Below, in pieces: positions 1-6,699 of a DNA stretch of 64,000 nt. Each line of letters opens with the position of its first letter. Position 1 is the stretch's first letter. The stretch lies in contig BAAAJN010000010.1 in NCBI GenBank assembly GCA_039527025.1, forward strand, positions 62,001 to 126,000. Reading direction: 5' to 3'. The notes beneath the pieces are model-generated. The model did no database searches. It saw only the letters and a program-made list of their open reading frames with translations, and was not told where the DNA came from. Origin of the DNA: Microlunatus lacustris (GTDB lineage Bacteria > Actinomycetota > Actinomycetes > Propionibacteriales > Propionibacteriaceae). The position numbers and the translations under genes were made by a program.

Positions 1-54
1 GCGGTCGGGCGACGCGTCCGGAACGGATGCCGTCCTCGGGCGGGCAGCACCGTC

Positions 55-77
55 TCGTGGACCCGACCCGTCCACGA
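55..77 (+). other. hairpin in the leader of the zinc-ribbon gene
   Basis: TCGTGGAC and GTCCACGA form an 8-bp stem around a 7-base loop, ending 21 bases before the start codon of the small zinc-ribbon gene. It may be a 5' UTR structure or the terminator of a gene to the left of the window. There is no T-tract. Confidence 0.35.
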
Positions 78-98
78 CACATCGAGCAAGGAGAGACC

Positions 99-257
99 AT
101 GGCGGAGACGTACAGCGGTGAGTTCTACTGCGTGAAGTGCAAGGAGAAGCGCGAGGCCTCCGGTGAGGTGCACGTCAACGAGAAGGGCACCCGGATGGCC
201 AAGGCCAAGTGCCCGGTCTGCGGGACCAACCTGAACCGCATCCTCGGCAAGGCCTGA
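99..257 (+). CDS. DUF5679 small zinc-ribbon protein
   Basis: A 52-residue protein with two Cys-x2-Cys knuckles (CVKC near residues 9-12, CPVC near 39-42), as in the actinobacterial DUF5679 family, which probably binds one zinc. The ATG at 99 has a good ribosome binding site (AAGGAGAG, 88-95), so I prefer it to the in-frame codon at 27. A strong hairpin at 310-337 follows, so it is probably a single-gene transcript. Its cellular role is unknown; a cytosolic structural zinc protein is all the sequence supports. Confidence 0.85.
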   Translation: MAETYSGEFYCVKCKEKREASGEVHVNEKGTRMAKAKCPVCGTNLNRILGKA

Positions 258-309
258 CCACCAGCTCGACCGGTGCGGCGGACCCTCCGCCCGCACCCCC
301 GTGAACCCT

Positions 310-337
310 GCAGGGGCGGTCCTCGGACCGCCCCTGC
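310..337 (+). terminator. perfect hairpin after the DUF5679 gene
   Basis: GCAGGGGCGGTCC and its exact complement form a 13-bp stem with almost no loop, 50 bases after the DUF5679 stop codon and before the next gene. There is no T-run, as is common for actinobacterial terminators. Confidence 0.6.
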
Positions 338-416
338 CGCACGTCCACGGTGCTGCAGCACGGAGCGGCCTGTGCACGACGGCCGGCGGGCCTGCCCCGG
401 CCCTCACACTGCTGCC

Positions 417-1328
417 GTGGCTCCTCCTCCGCCTGACGCACTGCCCCGGCTGCGCCCCGGAACCCCGGTGCTGCGCCGTGGGCCGGACGCCGTCCAGGTG
501 GGTCTCGAACCCGGCCGCGCGGTGGTCCTGCACGGCGCCGGCCCGCGCGCCCTGCTCCGGCACCTCGACGGGACCACCCCGCGCAGCCGGCTGGACGTCA
601 CTGCCGCGGCCGCCGGCCTGGATCGCTACGAGGTCGAGGAGGTCCTGCACGTGCTGGCCGCAGCGGGGCTGCTGGAGACGGGCGCAGGCTCCGTGCACGA
701 CCGGGCCGTCCGGCTGGTGGGCAGCGGCCAGCTGGGCCAGCGGCTGGCCGAGCTGCTGCTCGAGGCCGGCGTCGACCTGCACCTGGCCGACGCCGCCGAC
801 GCCTCCGCGGTCGCCGACGGCGGACCGCTGCCCCGGTCCTCGGCCGGCCGACTGCGCACGGTGGACCACTGGAGCAAGCCGGACGGTCGACTGCTGCCGC
901 TGACGGCGGTGGCGGTGGACACCGTCGAGGTGGACCGGGTGCTGACCACGCACCTGCTGCGCACCGACCAACCGCACCTGGTGCTGCGCAGCAGCGGCTC
1001 CGGGGTGACGGTCGGCCCGCTGGTCCTGCCCGGGCGGACGGCCTGCCTGCGCTGCACCGACCTGACCCGCCGGGACACCGACCCTGCCTGGCCAGTGCTG
1101 CTCGAGCAGCTGGTCCGGCTGCACCGGCCCGCCTCCCCGGTGGCAGCGGCGTGGGGTGCGGCCGTCGCCGCGGCGCAGGTGCTGGCCCACCTCGCCGGGG
1201 TGGTCCCGGAGTCGGCGGGGGCGACGCTGGACCTCGACGGGGCCGACCACCTGATGCGCTGGCGCCCCTGGCCCCGGCACGCAGCCTGCGGCTGCGCTTG
1301 GTCTGGCACGACAGAATGGCTGCCATGA
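417..1328 (+). CDS. ThiF-like / cyclodehydratase-type protein (Rv3196-like position)
   Basis: About 303 residues from the GTG at 417. The true start is uncertain; upstream in-frame codons run through the terminator at 310-337, so I exclude them. A Rossmann-like GSGQLG turn lies near residue 102. A CLRC pair follows near residue 205 and CGC near the C-terminus, the cysteine layout of E1/ThiF-like zinc sites. Databases often name this family a TOMM leader-binding or bacteriocin cyclodehydratase-domain protein. No YcaO gene or peptide precursor lies nearby, so a role in peptide modification is not supported. It overlaps the ABC1 kinase gene by four bases (ATGA), as conserved beside whiB7 and uvrD2 in other actinobacteria, so the two probably work together. 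Confidence 0.6.
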   Translation: MAPPPPDALPRLRPGTPVLRRGPDAVQVGLEPGRAVVLHGAGPRALLRHLDGTTPRSRLDVTAAAAGLDRYEVEEVLHVLAAAGLLETGAGSVHDRAVRLVGSGQLGQRLAELLLEAGVDLHLADAADASAVADGGPLPRSSAGRLRTVDHWSKPDGRLLPLTAVAVDTVEVDRVLTTHLLRTDQPHLVLRSSGSGVTVGPLVLPGRTACLRCTDLTRRDTDPAWPVLLEQLVRLHRPASPVAAAWGAAVAAAQVLAHLAGVVPESAGATLDLDGADHLMRWRPWPRHAACGCAWSGTTEWLP

Positions 1329-2647
1329 GCAACGACGACCGGGATCCGCTGGTCCGGTCGTCCTTCCGTCGGGGCGCGCGGCTGGCCTCGCTGCCGCTGG
1401 GCGCTGCCGGCCGGGCCACCGTGGGACTCGGCCGCCGCATCGGCGGCCAGTCAGCCGAGCAGGTCAGCGCGCAGCTGCAGCAGGCCGCGGCCGAGCAGCT
1501 GTTCCGGGTCCTCGGCGACCTCAAGGGCGGGGCGATGAAGTTCGGGCAGGCGATGAGCCTGTTCGAGTCCGTGCTACCCGACGAGATCGCCGGCCCGTAC
1601 CGGGAGCAGCTCACCAAGCTCCAGCAGCAGGCTCCGCCGATGCCGACCTCCCGGGTGCACGCCGTGCTGCGGCGCGAGCTCGGCGTCGACTGGCGCGACC
1701 TCTTCCTCGACTTCGACCCGCAGCCGGCGGCCGCCGCCTCGATCGGGCAGGTGCACCGGGCGACCTGGGCCGACGGCCGACCGGTCGCGGTCAAGGTGCA
1801 GTACCCGGGCGCCGACGAGGCGCTGCGCTCGGACCTGCGGCAGATCCGCCGGCTCTCCAAGCTGTTCGCCCCGCTGGCCGGCGGGATGGACGTGACCCCG
1901 CTGGTGGACGAGCTCGTCGAGCGGACCGGCGAGGAGCTCGACTACACCGTCGAGGCCGCGTCCCAGCAGCAGGCCGCCGAGGGTTTCGCGGGCAGCGACG
2001 AGTTCGTCGTCCCCCAGGTGCTCACCGCCACCTCACGGGTGATGGTCAGCGAGTGGATCGAGGGCGAACCGCTGGCGGTGGCGGCCGAGCGGTCCGAGAC
2101 CGAGCGCAACCGCGTCGGGCTGCTCTACGTCCGGTTCCTGTTCGCGGGGCCCAGCCGGGTCGGGCTGCTGCACGCCGACCCGCACCCCGGCAACTTCCGC
2201 ATCACCCCGGACGGCCGGCTCGGGGTGGTGGACTTCGGCCTCGTCTCCCGGCTGCCGGAGGGCCTGCCGCGCGCCATGGGCACGATCTTGCGGATCGCCC
2301 GGCGGGGCGACGCCCGGCAGGTCGCCGACCAGCTGCACCAGGAGGGCTTCGTCCCCGCCGACGTCGACGCCGACGACCTCTGGGACTACCTGGCTCCGTT
2401 CGTCGAGCCGGCCGCCGTGCCGGAGTTCGCGTTCAACCGGGAGTGGATGCGTGAGCAGTTCCTGCGCGTCCGCGACCTGTCGGCCTCGGGCGGGATGGGG
2501 CTGAAGATCAACCTGCCGCCCAGCTACCTGCTCATCCACCGGGTGTGGCTCGGCGGGCTCGCGGTGCTCTCCCAGCTCGGCGTGCGGGCGGCCTTCGTCG
2601 ACGTGCTCGAGGAGTTCCTGCCCGGCTACGCCGACGCCGACACCTGA
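1325..2647 (+). CDS. ABC1/UbiB-family atypical kinase (Rv3197-like)
   Basis: 440 residues of the ABC1 (AarF/UbiB/COQ8) family of atypical kinases or ATPases. The KxGQ region is visible as FGQAMSLFESVLP, the Ala-rich loop as AAASIGQVHRA, the catalytic Lys in VAVKVQYPG, the catalytic loop as HADPHPGNF and the metal-binding DFG as VVDFGLV. The ATG at 1325 overlaps the upstream stop. The M. tuberculosis counterpart is Rv3197, which also neighbours whiB7. UbiB members act in isoprenoid lipid metabolism; the substrate here is unknown. No clear membrane helix is seen, so it is probably cytosolic or peripheral. Confidence 0.85.
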   Translation: MSNDDRDPLVRSSFRRGARLASLPLGAAGRATVGLGRRIGGQSAEQVSAQLQQAAAEQLFRVLGDLKGGAMKFGQAMSLFESVLPDEIAGPYREQLTKLQQQAPPMPTSRVHAVLRRELGVDWRDLFLDFDPQPAAAASIGQVHRATWADGRPVAVKVQYPGADEALRSDLRQIRRLSKLFAPLAGGMDVTPLVDELVERTGEELDYTVEAASQQQAAEGFAGSDEFVVPQVLTATSRVMVSEWIEGEPLAVAAERSETERNRVGLLYVRFLFAGPSRVGLLHADPHPGNFRITPDGRLGVVDFGLVSRLPEGLPRAMGTILRIARRGDARQVADQLHQEGFVPADVDADDLWDYLAPFVEPAAVPEFAFNREWMREQFLRVRDLSASGGMGLKINLPPSYLLIHRVWLGGLAVLSQLGVRAAFVDVLEEFLPGYADADT

Positions 2648-2677
2648 GCCGACGGTGCGCCCGACCGACGCACCGGC

Positions 2678-2792
2678 CGGGTCACCACTGCGTGGGGCAG
2701 CCGCGGCGCGGTCGCAGGACGCTCCAGGGCGGGGCGCCCGGGGTCCACGCTCGACCGCGGCGATCGCGGCTGCCCCACGGAGTGGTGACCCG
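2678..2792. repeat. large imperfect inverted repeat between convergent genes
   Basis: A 27-base arm beginning CGGGTCACCACT at 2678 is complementary, with one mismatch, to an arm ending at 2792. Pairing continues inward past an indel (CGCGGTCG on both sides). It lies between the ABC1 kinase gene and the opposed whiB7 unit, so it could be a two-way terminator; it could also be a small palindromic element. Confidence 0.55.
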
Positions 2793-2876
2793 GACGACAC
2801 ATCTGCCTCGTCCGACTGAACCAGCGGGGACCGGGCCCCGCGAGGACGACCGGGACGCTCCCGGTCGGCTGGTCCA

Positions 2877-2966
2877 TCACGACAGGGCCCGGCTGAGCCA
2901 GAGCCGCAGCGCGTGGAACATCCGCTCGCTCCGGCTCAGGCCGGTCCCCTCCTCGATGCGGCTCAC
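2877..2966 (-). CDS. 29-codon ORF coupled to whiB7
   Basis: A short ORF whose GTG overlaps the whiB7 TGA by four bases (GTGA at 2963-2966), the coupling seen in most operons of this window. The predicted peptide begins MSRIEEGTG and continues as a basic, amphipathic helix rich in Arg, Leu and Trp. I recognise no family. The coupling supports translation; the short length makes it uncertain. Confidence 0.35.
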   Translation of the reverse strand: MSRIEEGTGLSRSERMFHALRLWLSRALS

Positions 2967-3283
2967 GCCGCAGCCTCCTTGCCCTGACCTCGAGCCGCCG
3001 CCGGGGCGTAGGGCTCGACGACGGGGTGCTTGCGCGGACGGCCGCGCGGACGCTTGCGCGCCACGACCACCCCGGCGATGAACAGCTCACCGCCCCAGAC
3101 ACCCCAGGGCTCGCGGCGGTCCAGCGCACCGGCCAGGCAGGCCTGCTGCACGGGGCAGCCGACGCAGAGCGCCTTGGCGGCCTCGACGTCAGCCGGGCTC
3201 TCGGCGAAGAACACCTCCGGGTCGACCAGGTGGCACGGCAGCGCGTCCGGTCTGCTCGGTGCTTCCCACCTCGGTGCCGTCAT
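2963..3283 (-). CDS. whiB7: WhiB7/WblC redox-sensing antibiotic-response regulator
   Basis: 106 residues. WhiB-like proteins hold a 4Fe-4S cluster on four cysteines, visible here as one Cys after DALP and a CxxC-x5-C group (CVGCPVQQAC). The GVWGG turn and the AT-hook RGRPRK near residues 78-83 identify WhiB7 rather than other WhiB proteins; WhiB7 binds sigma-A and AT-rich DNA just upstream of -35 boxes and switches on intrinsic resistance to ribosome-targeting antibiotics. The ATG at 3283 is chosen because AGGAGGTG lies five bases before it; the longer frame from 3403 runs through the terminator hairpin. Expression is probably controlled by leader attenuation (3364-3407 and 3430-3675). The whiB7-uvrD2 order matches M. 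tuberculosis. Confidence 0.93.
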   Translation of the reverse strand: MTAPRWEAPSRPDALPCHLVDPEVFFAESPADVEAAKALCVGCPVQQACLAGALDRREPWGVWGGELFIAGVVVARKRPRGRPRKHPVVEPYAPAAARGQGKEAAA

Positions 3284-3363
3284 CAGGGCACCTCCTGTGC
3301 TGTTCATGTCTCCCACTTGTCTGCTGTGAGCGCCGGCGGTCCCGGTGCTCGGGTTCTGGGCGG

Positions 3364-3407
3364 GAAACACGAAGGCCGTGATTCCCGGTGTTCTGGGATT
3401 CACGGCC
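3364..3407 (-). terminator. attenuator hairpin in the whiB7 leader
   Basis: On the minus strand the arms GGCCGTGAATCCC and GGGAATCACGGCC pair over 12 bp with one A-A mismatch and an 8-base loop (3407-3374), followed by the T-rich TTCGTGTTTC (3373-3364). This is an intrinsic terminator shape 22 bases after the leader ORF and 80 bases before the whiB7 start, where an attenuator would sit. Confidence 0.8.
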
Positions 3408-3429
3408 TGGAGGCGGTCGGTGGGTGGTG

Positions 3430-3675
3430 CTACACCGGCGGACTACAGGAGGGAGATCCCGGTCGGGTCGAGTAGGTGTGGTCGGTGACCACGGGGGTGA
3501 CGGCAGCCATGGCGGAGGCGATGGCTCCGCCGTGGAAGGCAGCCGGCTTGGCGATGAGGGCGCAGTTGTCCCCGCGACCCAGCAGATCGACGCCGGCGCG
3601 CCAGCCGATACCGGCCTCGAGGGCGCGCGAGAGCAGAGCGGTCTTCCGGGTGCGGGTCATCGTGATGCTCTCCAT
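3430..3675 (-). CDS. upstream ORF (leader peptide) of whiB7
   Basis: 81 codons from the ATG at 3675, preceded by GAGGAG at a nine-base spacing. It ends 22 bases before the attenuator hairpin. I recognise no domain in the product, which is basic at its N-terminus (MTRTRK) and ends in a Ser/Pro-rich stretch. In mycobacteria and Streptomyces, whiB7/wblC is controlled by a translated upstream ORF: slowed translation prevents early termination. Position, ribosome binding site and the following terminator argue for the same role. It could instead encode a functional small protein. The longer frame from 4026 overlaps uvrD2 antisense and the promoter and is rejected. Confidence 0.65.
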   Translation of the reverse strand: MESITMTRTRKTALLSRALEAGIGWRAGVDLLGRGDNCALIAKPAAFHGGAIASAMAAVTPVVTDHTYSTRPGSPSCSPPV

Positions 3676-3751
3676 GGGACTCATCTCCTCTCGGGCGGTC
3701 GAAGCCGGTGCAGGACCGGGGCGTGGGTGATCCCTGGCGGGGTCGAAGATC

Positions 3752-3795
3752 ACACTAGGGGAGGTGCTGGGGGCGCGCAACGGTATTAACGAAGT
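3752..3795 (-). promoter_or_regulatory. whiB7 promoter with AT-rich upstream element
   Basis: On the minus strand TTGCGC (3780-3775) and TAGTGT (3757-3752) are separated by exactly 17 bases. Just upstream is ACTTCGTTAATACCG (3795-3781), the only AT-rich patch nearby. WhiB7 uses its AT-hook at such patches next to -35 boxes, so autoregulation is likely. The start site would be about 70 bases before the leader ORF. Confidence 0.65.
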
Positions 3796-3821
3796 CGTCC
3801 CGCCGTGTACACCGGAGGTTC

Positions 3822-5951
3822 TCAGGCCCCCTCGCGACCGCCCTCGTCGGCGACGATGGCCAGGACCTCGTCGCCGTATCGCTCCGCCTTGGTGGGCCCC
3901 AGCCCCTGCACCTTGATCAGGTCGGCGCGGGTGCGGGGCCGGGCCTCGGCGATGGCGATCAGGGTGGCGTCGGTGAAGACGACGAAGGCCGGCACCTTCT
4001 GCTCCGTCGACTGCTGCTTGCGCCACTCCTTGAGCAGGGCCATCGTCTGCTCGTCGAAGGTGGACGGGCAGCTGAGGTGGCGGCCGATCTTGCGCTCCGC
4101 CGCGTCGCCGAGGGCCATCCCGCAGGAGCGGCAGTGCTGCGACAGCACCGAGGACCTACTGCGGCCGCGGCGCCCGGACGGGCCGGACTGGCCGGCCCGG
4201 GTGCTCTCCGGCAGCACCGGGTCGAGGAAGCGGGACGGCTTGCGGGTGCTGCCGCCGCCGTTGCGGGTGCGCGACCAGGAGACCCGCAGTGCCGTGCGCG
4301 CCCGGGTCACCCCGACGTAGAGCAACCGGCGTTCCTCCTCCACCTGCTCGGGCCGGGTGGCCAGCACGAACGGCAGGGACCCCTCCTGCACGCCGAGCAG
4401 CGCGACCGACGCCCACTCCAGGCCCTTGGCCGAGTGCAGCGTGGACACGGTGACGCCCTGGGCTACGGGCACGTGCTGCGCCTCGGCCCGGGCGTCGAGC
4501 TCGGCGGAGACGGCCCGCAGGTCGGGCGGCGCGCCCCCGGCCGGGCGGGCGCTCAGGTCCTCGGCCACCGTCAGCAGCGCGGCCAGGGACTCCCAGCGCT
4601 CGCGGACCGCCCCGGCCCCCTCGGGCGGGGTGGGCGTCCAGCCGAGGCTGCCCAGCACCGCCTTCATCTGGTCGACGGCACTGCCGCCCTCCTGCCCGGT
4701 CATCGCCCGGGCCTCGGTGCGCAGCGTCAGCAGGGCTTGGCGGACCTCGGGGCGCTCGTAGAACCGCTCGCCACCCCGCACCAGGTAGGGCACCTGGCGG
4801 TCGGCCAGCGCCTGCTCGATCGCGGGTGACTGGGCGTTGATCCGGAACAGCACGGCCATGTCGCGCCACTCGACGCCGGCCTGCGCGCGCCGCACCAGCC
4901 AGTCGGCGATGCCGGCGGCCTCGGCCGCCTCGTCGGGGGCCTCGGCGTACTCGACCTCGGGACCGGGCGGTTGCTGGGCCTGCAGCGTGACGGCGCTGAT
5001 CCCCCCGGCCTTGACCCCAGCCATGATCTTGTTCGCGGCGGCCACCACCTGGGGCGTCGAGCGGTAGTCCCGGACCAGCTTCACCACGGTCGCGCCGGGG
5101 TGCCGCCGGGCGAAGTCGGTGAGGTAGCTGGCCTGGGCGCCGGCGAAGGAGTGGATGGTCTGGGCCGGGTCGCCGACCACGCAGACGTCGGAGCGGTCGC
5201 CCCGCCACAGCGTGAGCAGGGCCTCCTGCAGCGGGCTGACGTCCTGGTACTCGTCGACGACGAGGTGCCGGTAGGTGCGCCGGATGGTGTCGGCGACCTC
5301 CTCGTGCTCCGACATCAGCGCTGCGGCGCAGAGCAGGATGTCCTCGAAGTCGATCCGGCCGCGGTCACGCTTGGCCGCCTCGTAGGCGGTGAAGACCCGG
5401 GCCACCGTCTCCGGGTCGACCGAGGCGACGCTGCGGCCGGCCGCCGCGGCCAGCCGGGGGTAGTCCTCGGCGCTGACGTTGCTCACCTTGGCCCACGCCA
5501 CCTCTGACACCAGGTCGCGGAGCCGCGGGGTGTCCACCCGGACCCGCAGCCGGCTGGCGGCCTCCGCGACCAGGGACATCCGGTTGTCCAGCACCGAGGG
5601 CAGCTCGCCGCCGTAGACCTGCGGCCAGAAGTACTGGGCCTGGCGGAGCGCGGCGGAGTGGAAGGTGCGCGCCTGGACCCCCCGCGCGCCGAGCTGCTGC
5701 AGCCGGCCGCGCAGTTCCCCGGCCGCCCGCGTGGTGAAGGTGACGGCCAGCACCGCGGTGGGGTTGTAGACCCCGGTGGCCACCCCGTAGGCGATCCGGT
5801 GGGTGATGGCACGCGTCTTGCCGGTGCCCGCCCCGGCGATCACCGCGACCGGCCCGCCCAGCGTCGTCGCCACCTCCCGCTGCTCGGGGTCGAGCCCCGC
5901 CAGCAGGGCCTCGGAGTCGACGGCGGCAGGACGGGAGGGAGCGGGTGGCAC
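3822..5951 (-). CDS. uvrD2: UvrD2-type superfamily 1 DNA helicase with HRDC domain
   Basis: 709 residues. The motor shows Walker A GAGTGKT near residue 40, DEYQD near 225, QTIHSFAGA and the late motif VSTLHSAKGLEW. A four-cysteine module (CRSCG, later a single Cys before PSTFDEQ) and a C-terminal HRDC domain distinguish UvrD2 from UvrD1/PcrA. It is a 3'-5' DNA helicase, essential in M. tuberculosis. I choose the GTG at 5951 because TAGGCT ends seven bases before it, the leaderless pattern of this window; a TTG at 5996 would overlap the neighbouring TetR gene. It lies upstream of whiB7, as in mycobacteria. Confidence 0.9.
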   Translation of the reverse strand: MPPAPSRPAAVDSEALLAGLDPEQREVATTLGGPVAVIAGAGTGKTRAITHRIAYGVATGVYNPTAVLAVTFTTRAAGELRGRLQQLGARGVQARTFHSAALRQAQYFWPQVYGGELPSVLDNRMSLVAEAASRLRVRVDTPRLRDLVSEVAWAKVSNVSAEDYPRLAAAAGRSVASVDPETVARVFTAYEAAKRDRGRIDFEDILLCAAALMSEHEEVADTIRRTYRHLVVDEYQDVSPLQEALLTLWRGDRSDVCVVGDPAQTIHSFAGAQASYLTDFARRHPGATVVKLVRDYRSTPQVVAAANKIMAGVKAGGISAVTLQAQQPPGPEVEYAEAPDEAAEAAGIADWLVRRAQAGVEWRDMAVLFRINAQSPAIEQALADRQVPYLVRGGERFYERPEVRQALLTLRTEARAMTGQEGGSAVDQMKAVLGSLGWTPTPPEGAGAVRERWESLAALLTVAEDLSARPAGGAPPDLRAVSAELDARAEAQHVPVAQGVTVSTLHSAKGLEWASVALLGVQEGSLPFVLATRPEQVEEERRLLYVGVTRARTALRVSWSRTRNGGGSTRKPSRFLDPVLPESTRAGQSGPSGRRGRSRSSVLSQHCRSCGMALGDAAERKIGRHLSCPSTFDEQTMALLKEWRKQQSTEQKVPAFVVFTDATLIAIAEARPRTRADLIKVQGLGPTKAERYGDEVLAIVADEGGREGA

Positions 5952-5958
5952 GGCGCCC

Positions 5959-5964
5959 AGCCTA
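5959..5964 (-). promoter_or_regulatory. -10 box for leaderless uvrD2
   Basis: TAGGCT on the minus strand ends seven bases before the uvrD2 GTG, implying that transcription starts at or next to the start codon. Confidence 0.5.
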
Positions 5965-6618
5965 AGCCGGGTCGCCGACACTTCCAGCGTCGTCAACAGC
6001 GCCGTCGGCGGCGTGCTCGCGGTAGGTCCCCAGCACGGCCACGAACCAGTCCTGCCAGGCCTGGGCCGACCAGCCGCGCTGGCCGACGAGCTTGAGCCAG
6101 ACGTCGCGGGAGGTCAGGGTCCACAGGCCGTCGACGACGTGGGCCAGCGGCTCGGGGTCGGCCAGCACCAGCCCGGCGGCGTAGCGGACCTCGGCCAGCC
6201 GGTTCTGCTCCCGCTGGGCCAGCAGGGCGGCGGCGGCCGGGTCACCCACGGCCGCCTCGTCGAGGACGCGCTGGATCCGGGCCGAGCGCTCGTGGGCCCC
6301 GCTCAGCCAGCGGGCCGCCGCCCGGGCGCGGACGTCGAAGTCGCCGTCGGCCATCAGCCGGTACTCGGGCAGGTCGCGCAGCCGGCGCGCCCGACCGCCG
6401 GACAGGGCGGCGTCGATGCACGCGTCGAGCAGCGTCAGCTTCGAGGCGTGCAGGGCGTACACCGTCTGCCGGGCGACGCCGGCCCGCTCGGCGACCCGGC
6501 TCATCGTCGTGGCCACCCAGCCCTGCTCGAGGAACAGCGCGTGCGCGGCCGCCAGCACGGTCGCCCGGGTCTGCTGGGAGCGCTCGGACCGCAGCTCCGA
6601 GCTGTAGGTGCGAGCCAC
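5962..6618 (-). CDS. TetR/AcrR-family transcriptional regulator
   Basis: 218 residues with an N-terminal TetR helix-turn-helix (residues 17-62, with TMSRVAERAGVARQTVYALH as the recognition region) and a variable helical C-terminal domain for ligand binding. It is divergent from the α/β-hydrolase-fold gene at 6700, with a palindrome AGGTCAtTGACCT between them overlapping that gene's -35 box, so it probably represses the hydrolase-like gene and possibly itself. TAGGAT lies six bases before its GTG, suggesting a leaderless mRNA. The ligand is unknown. Its 3' end lies 10 bases from the uvrD2 start. Confidence 0.85.
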   Translation of the reverse strand: MARTYSSELRSERSQQTRATVLAAAHALFLEQGWVATTMSRVAERAGVARQTVYALHASKLTLLDACIDAALSGGRARRLRDLPEYRLMADGDFDVRARAAARWLSGAHERSARIQRVLDEAAVGDPAAAALLAQREQNRLAEVRYAAGLVLADPEPLAHVVDGLWTLTSRDVWLKLVGQRGWSAQAWQDWFVAVLGTYREHAADGAVDDAGSVGDPA

Positions 6619-6624
6619 CCGGCC

Positions 6625-6630
6625 ATCCTA
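6625..6630 (-). promoter_or_regulatory. -10 box for the leaderless TetR gene
   Basis: TAGGAT on the minus strand ends six bases before the GTG at 6618. Confidence 0.5.
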
Positions 6631-6631
6631 G

Positions 6632-6666
6632 AGGTCATTGACCTTACTCAGAGTCCAATGAATACT
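6632..6666 (+). promoter_or_regulatory. promoter of the hydrolase-like gene with a TetR-type operator
   Basis: TTGACC (6638-6643) and AATACT (6661-6666) are 17 bases apart. The perfect palindrome AGGTCAtTGACCT (6632-6644) covers the -35 box, a placement suited to repression by the divergent TetR regulator. Confidence 0.6.
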
Positions 6667-6699
6667 GGCCGTACCCACGACCACTCCCAGGAGGAGCCC

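Noticed and set aside
417..1328. A RiPP (thiazole/oxazole) biosynthesis gene suggested by the cyclodehydratase-like name
   Set aside because: No YcaO gene, precursor peptide, protease or exporter is nearby, and the gene is part of a conserved housekeeping neighbourhood.
3676..4026. Extension of the whiB7 leader ORF to 198 codons
   Set aside because: The added part is antisense to the uvrD2 3' end and crosses the whiB7 promoter; its composition is Arg/Gly-rich without a family.
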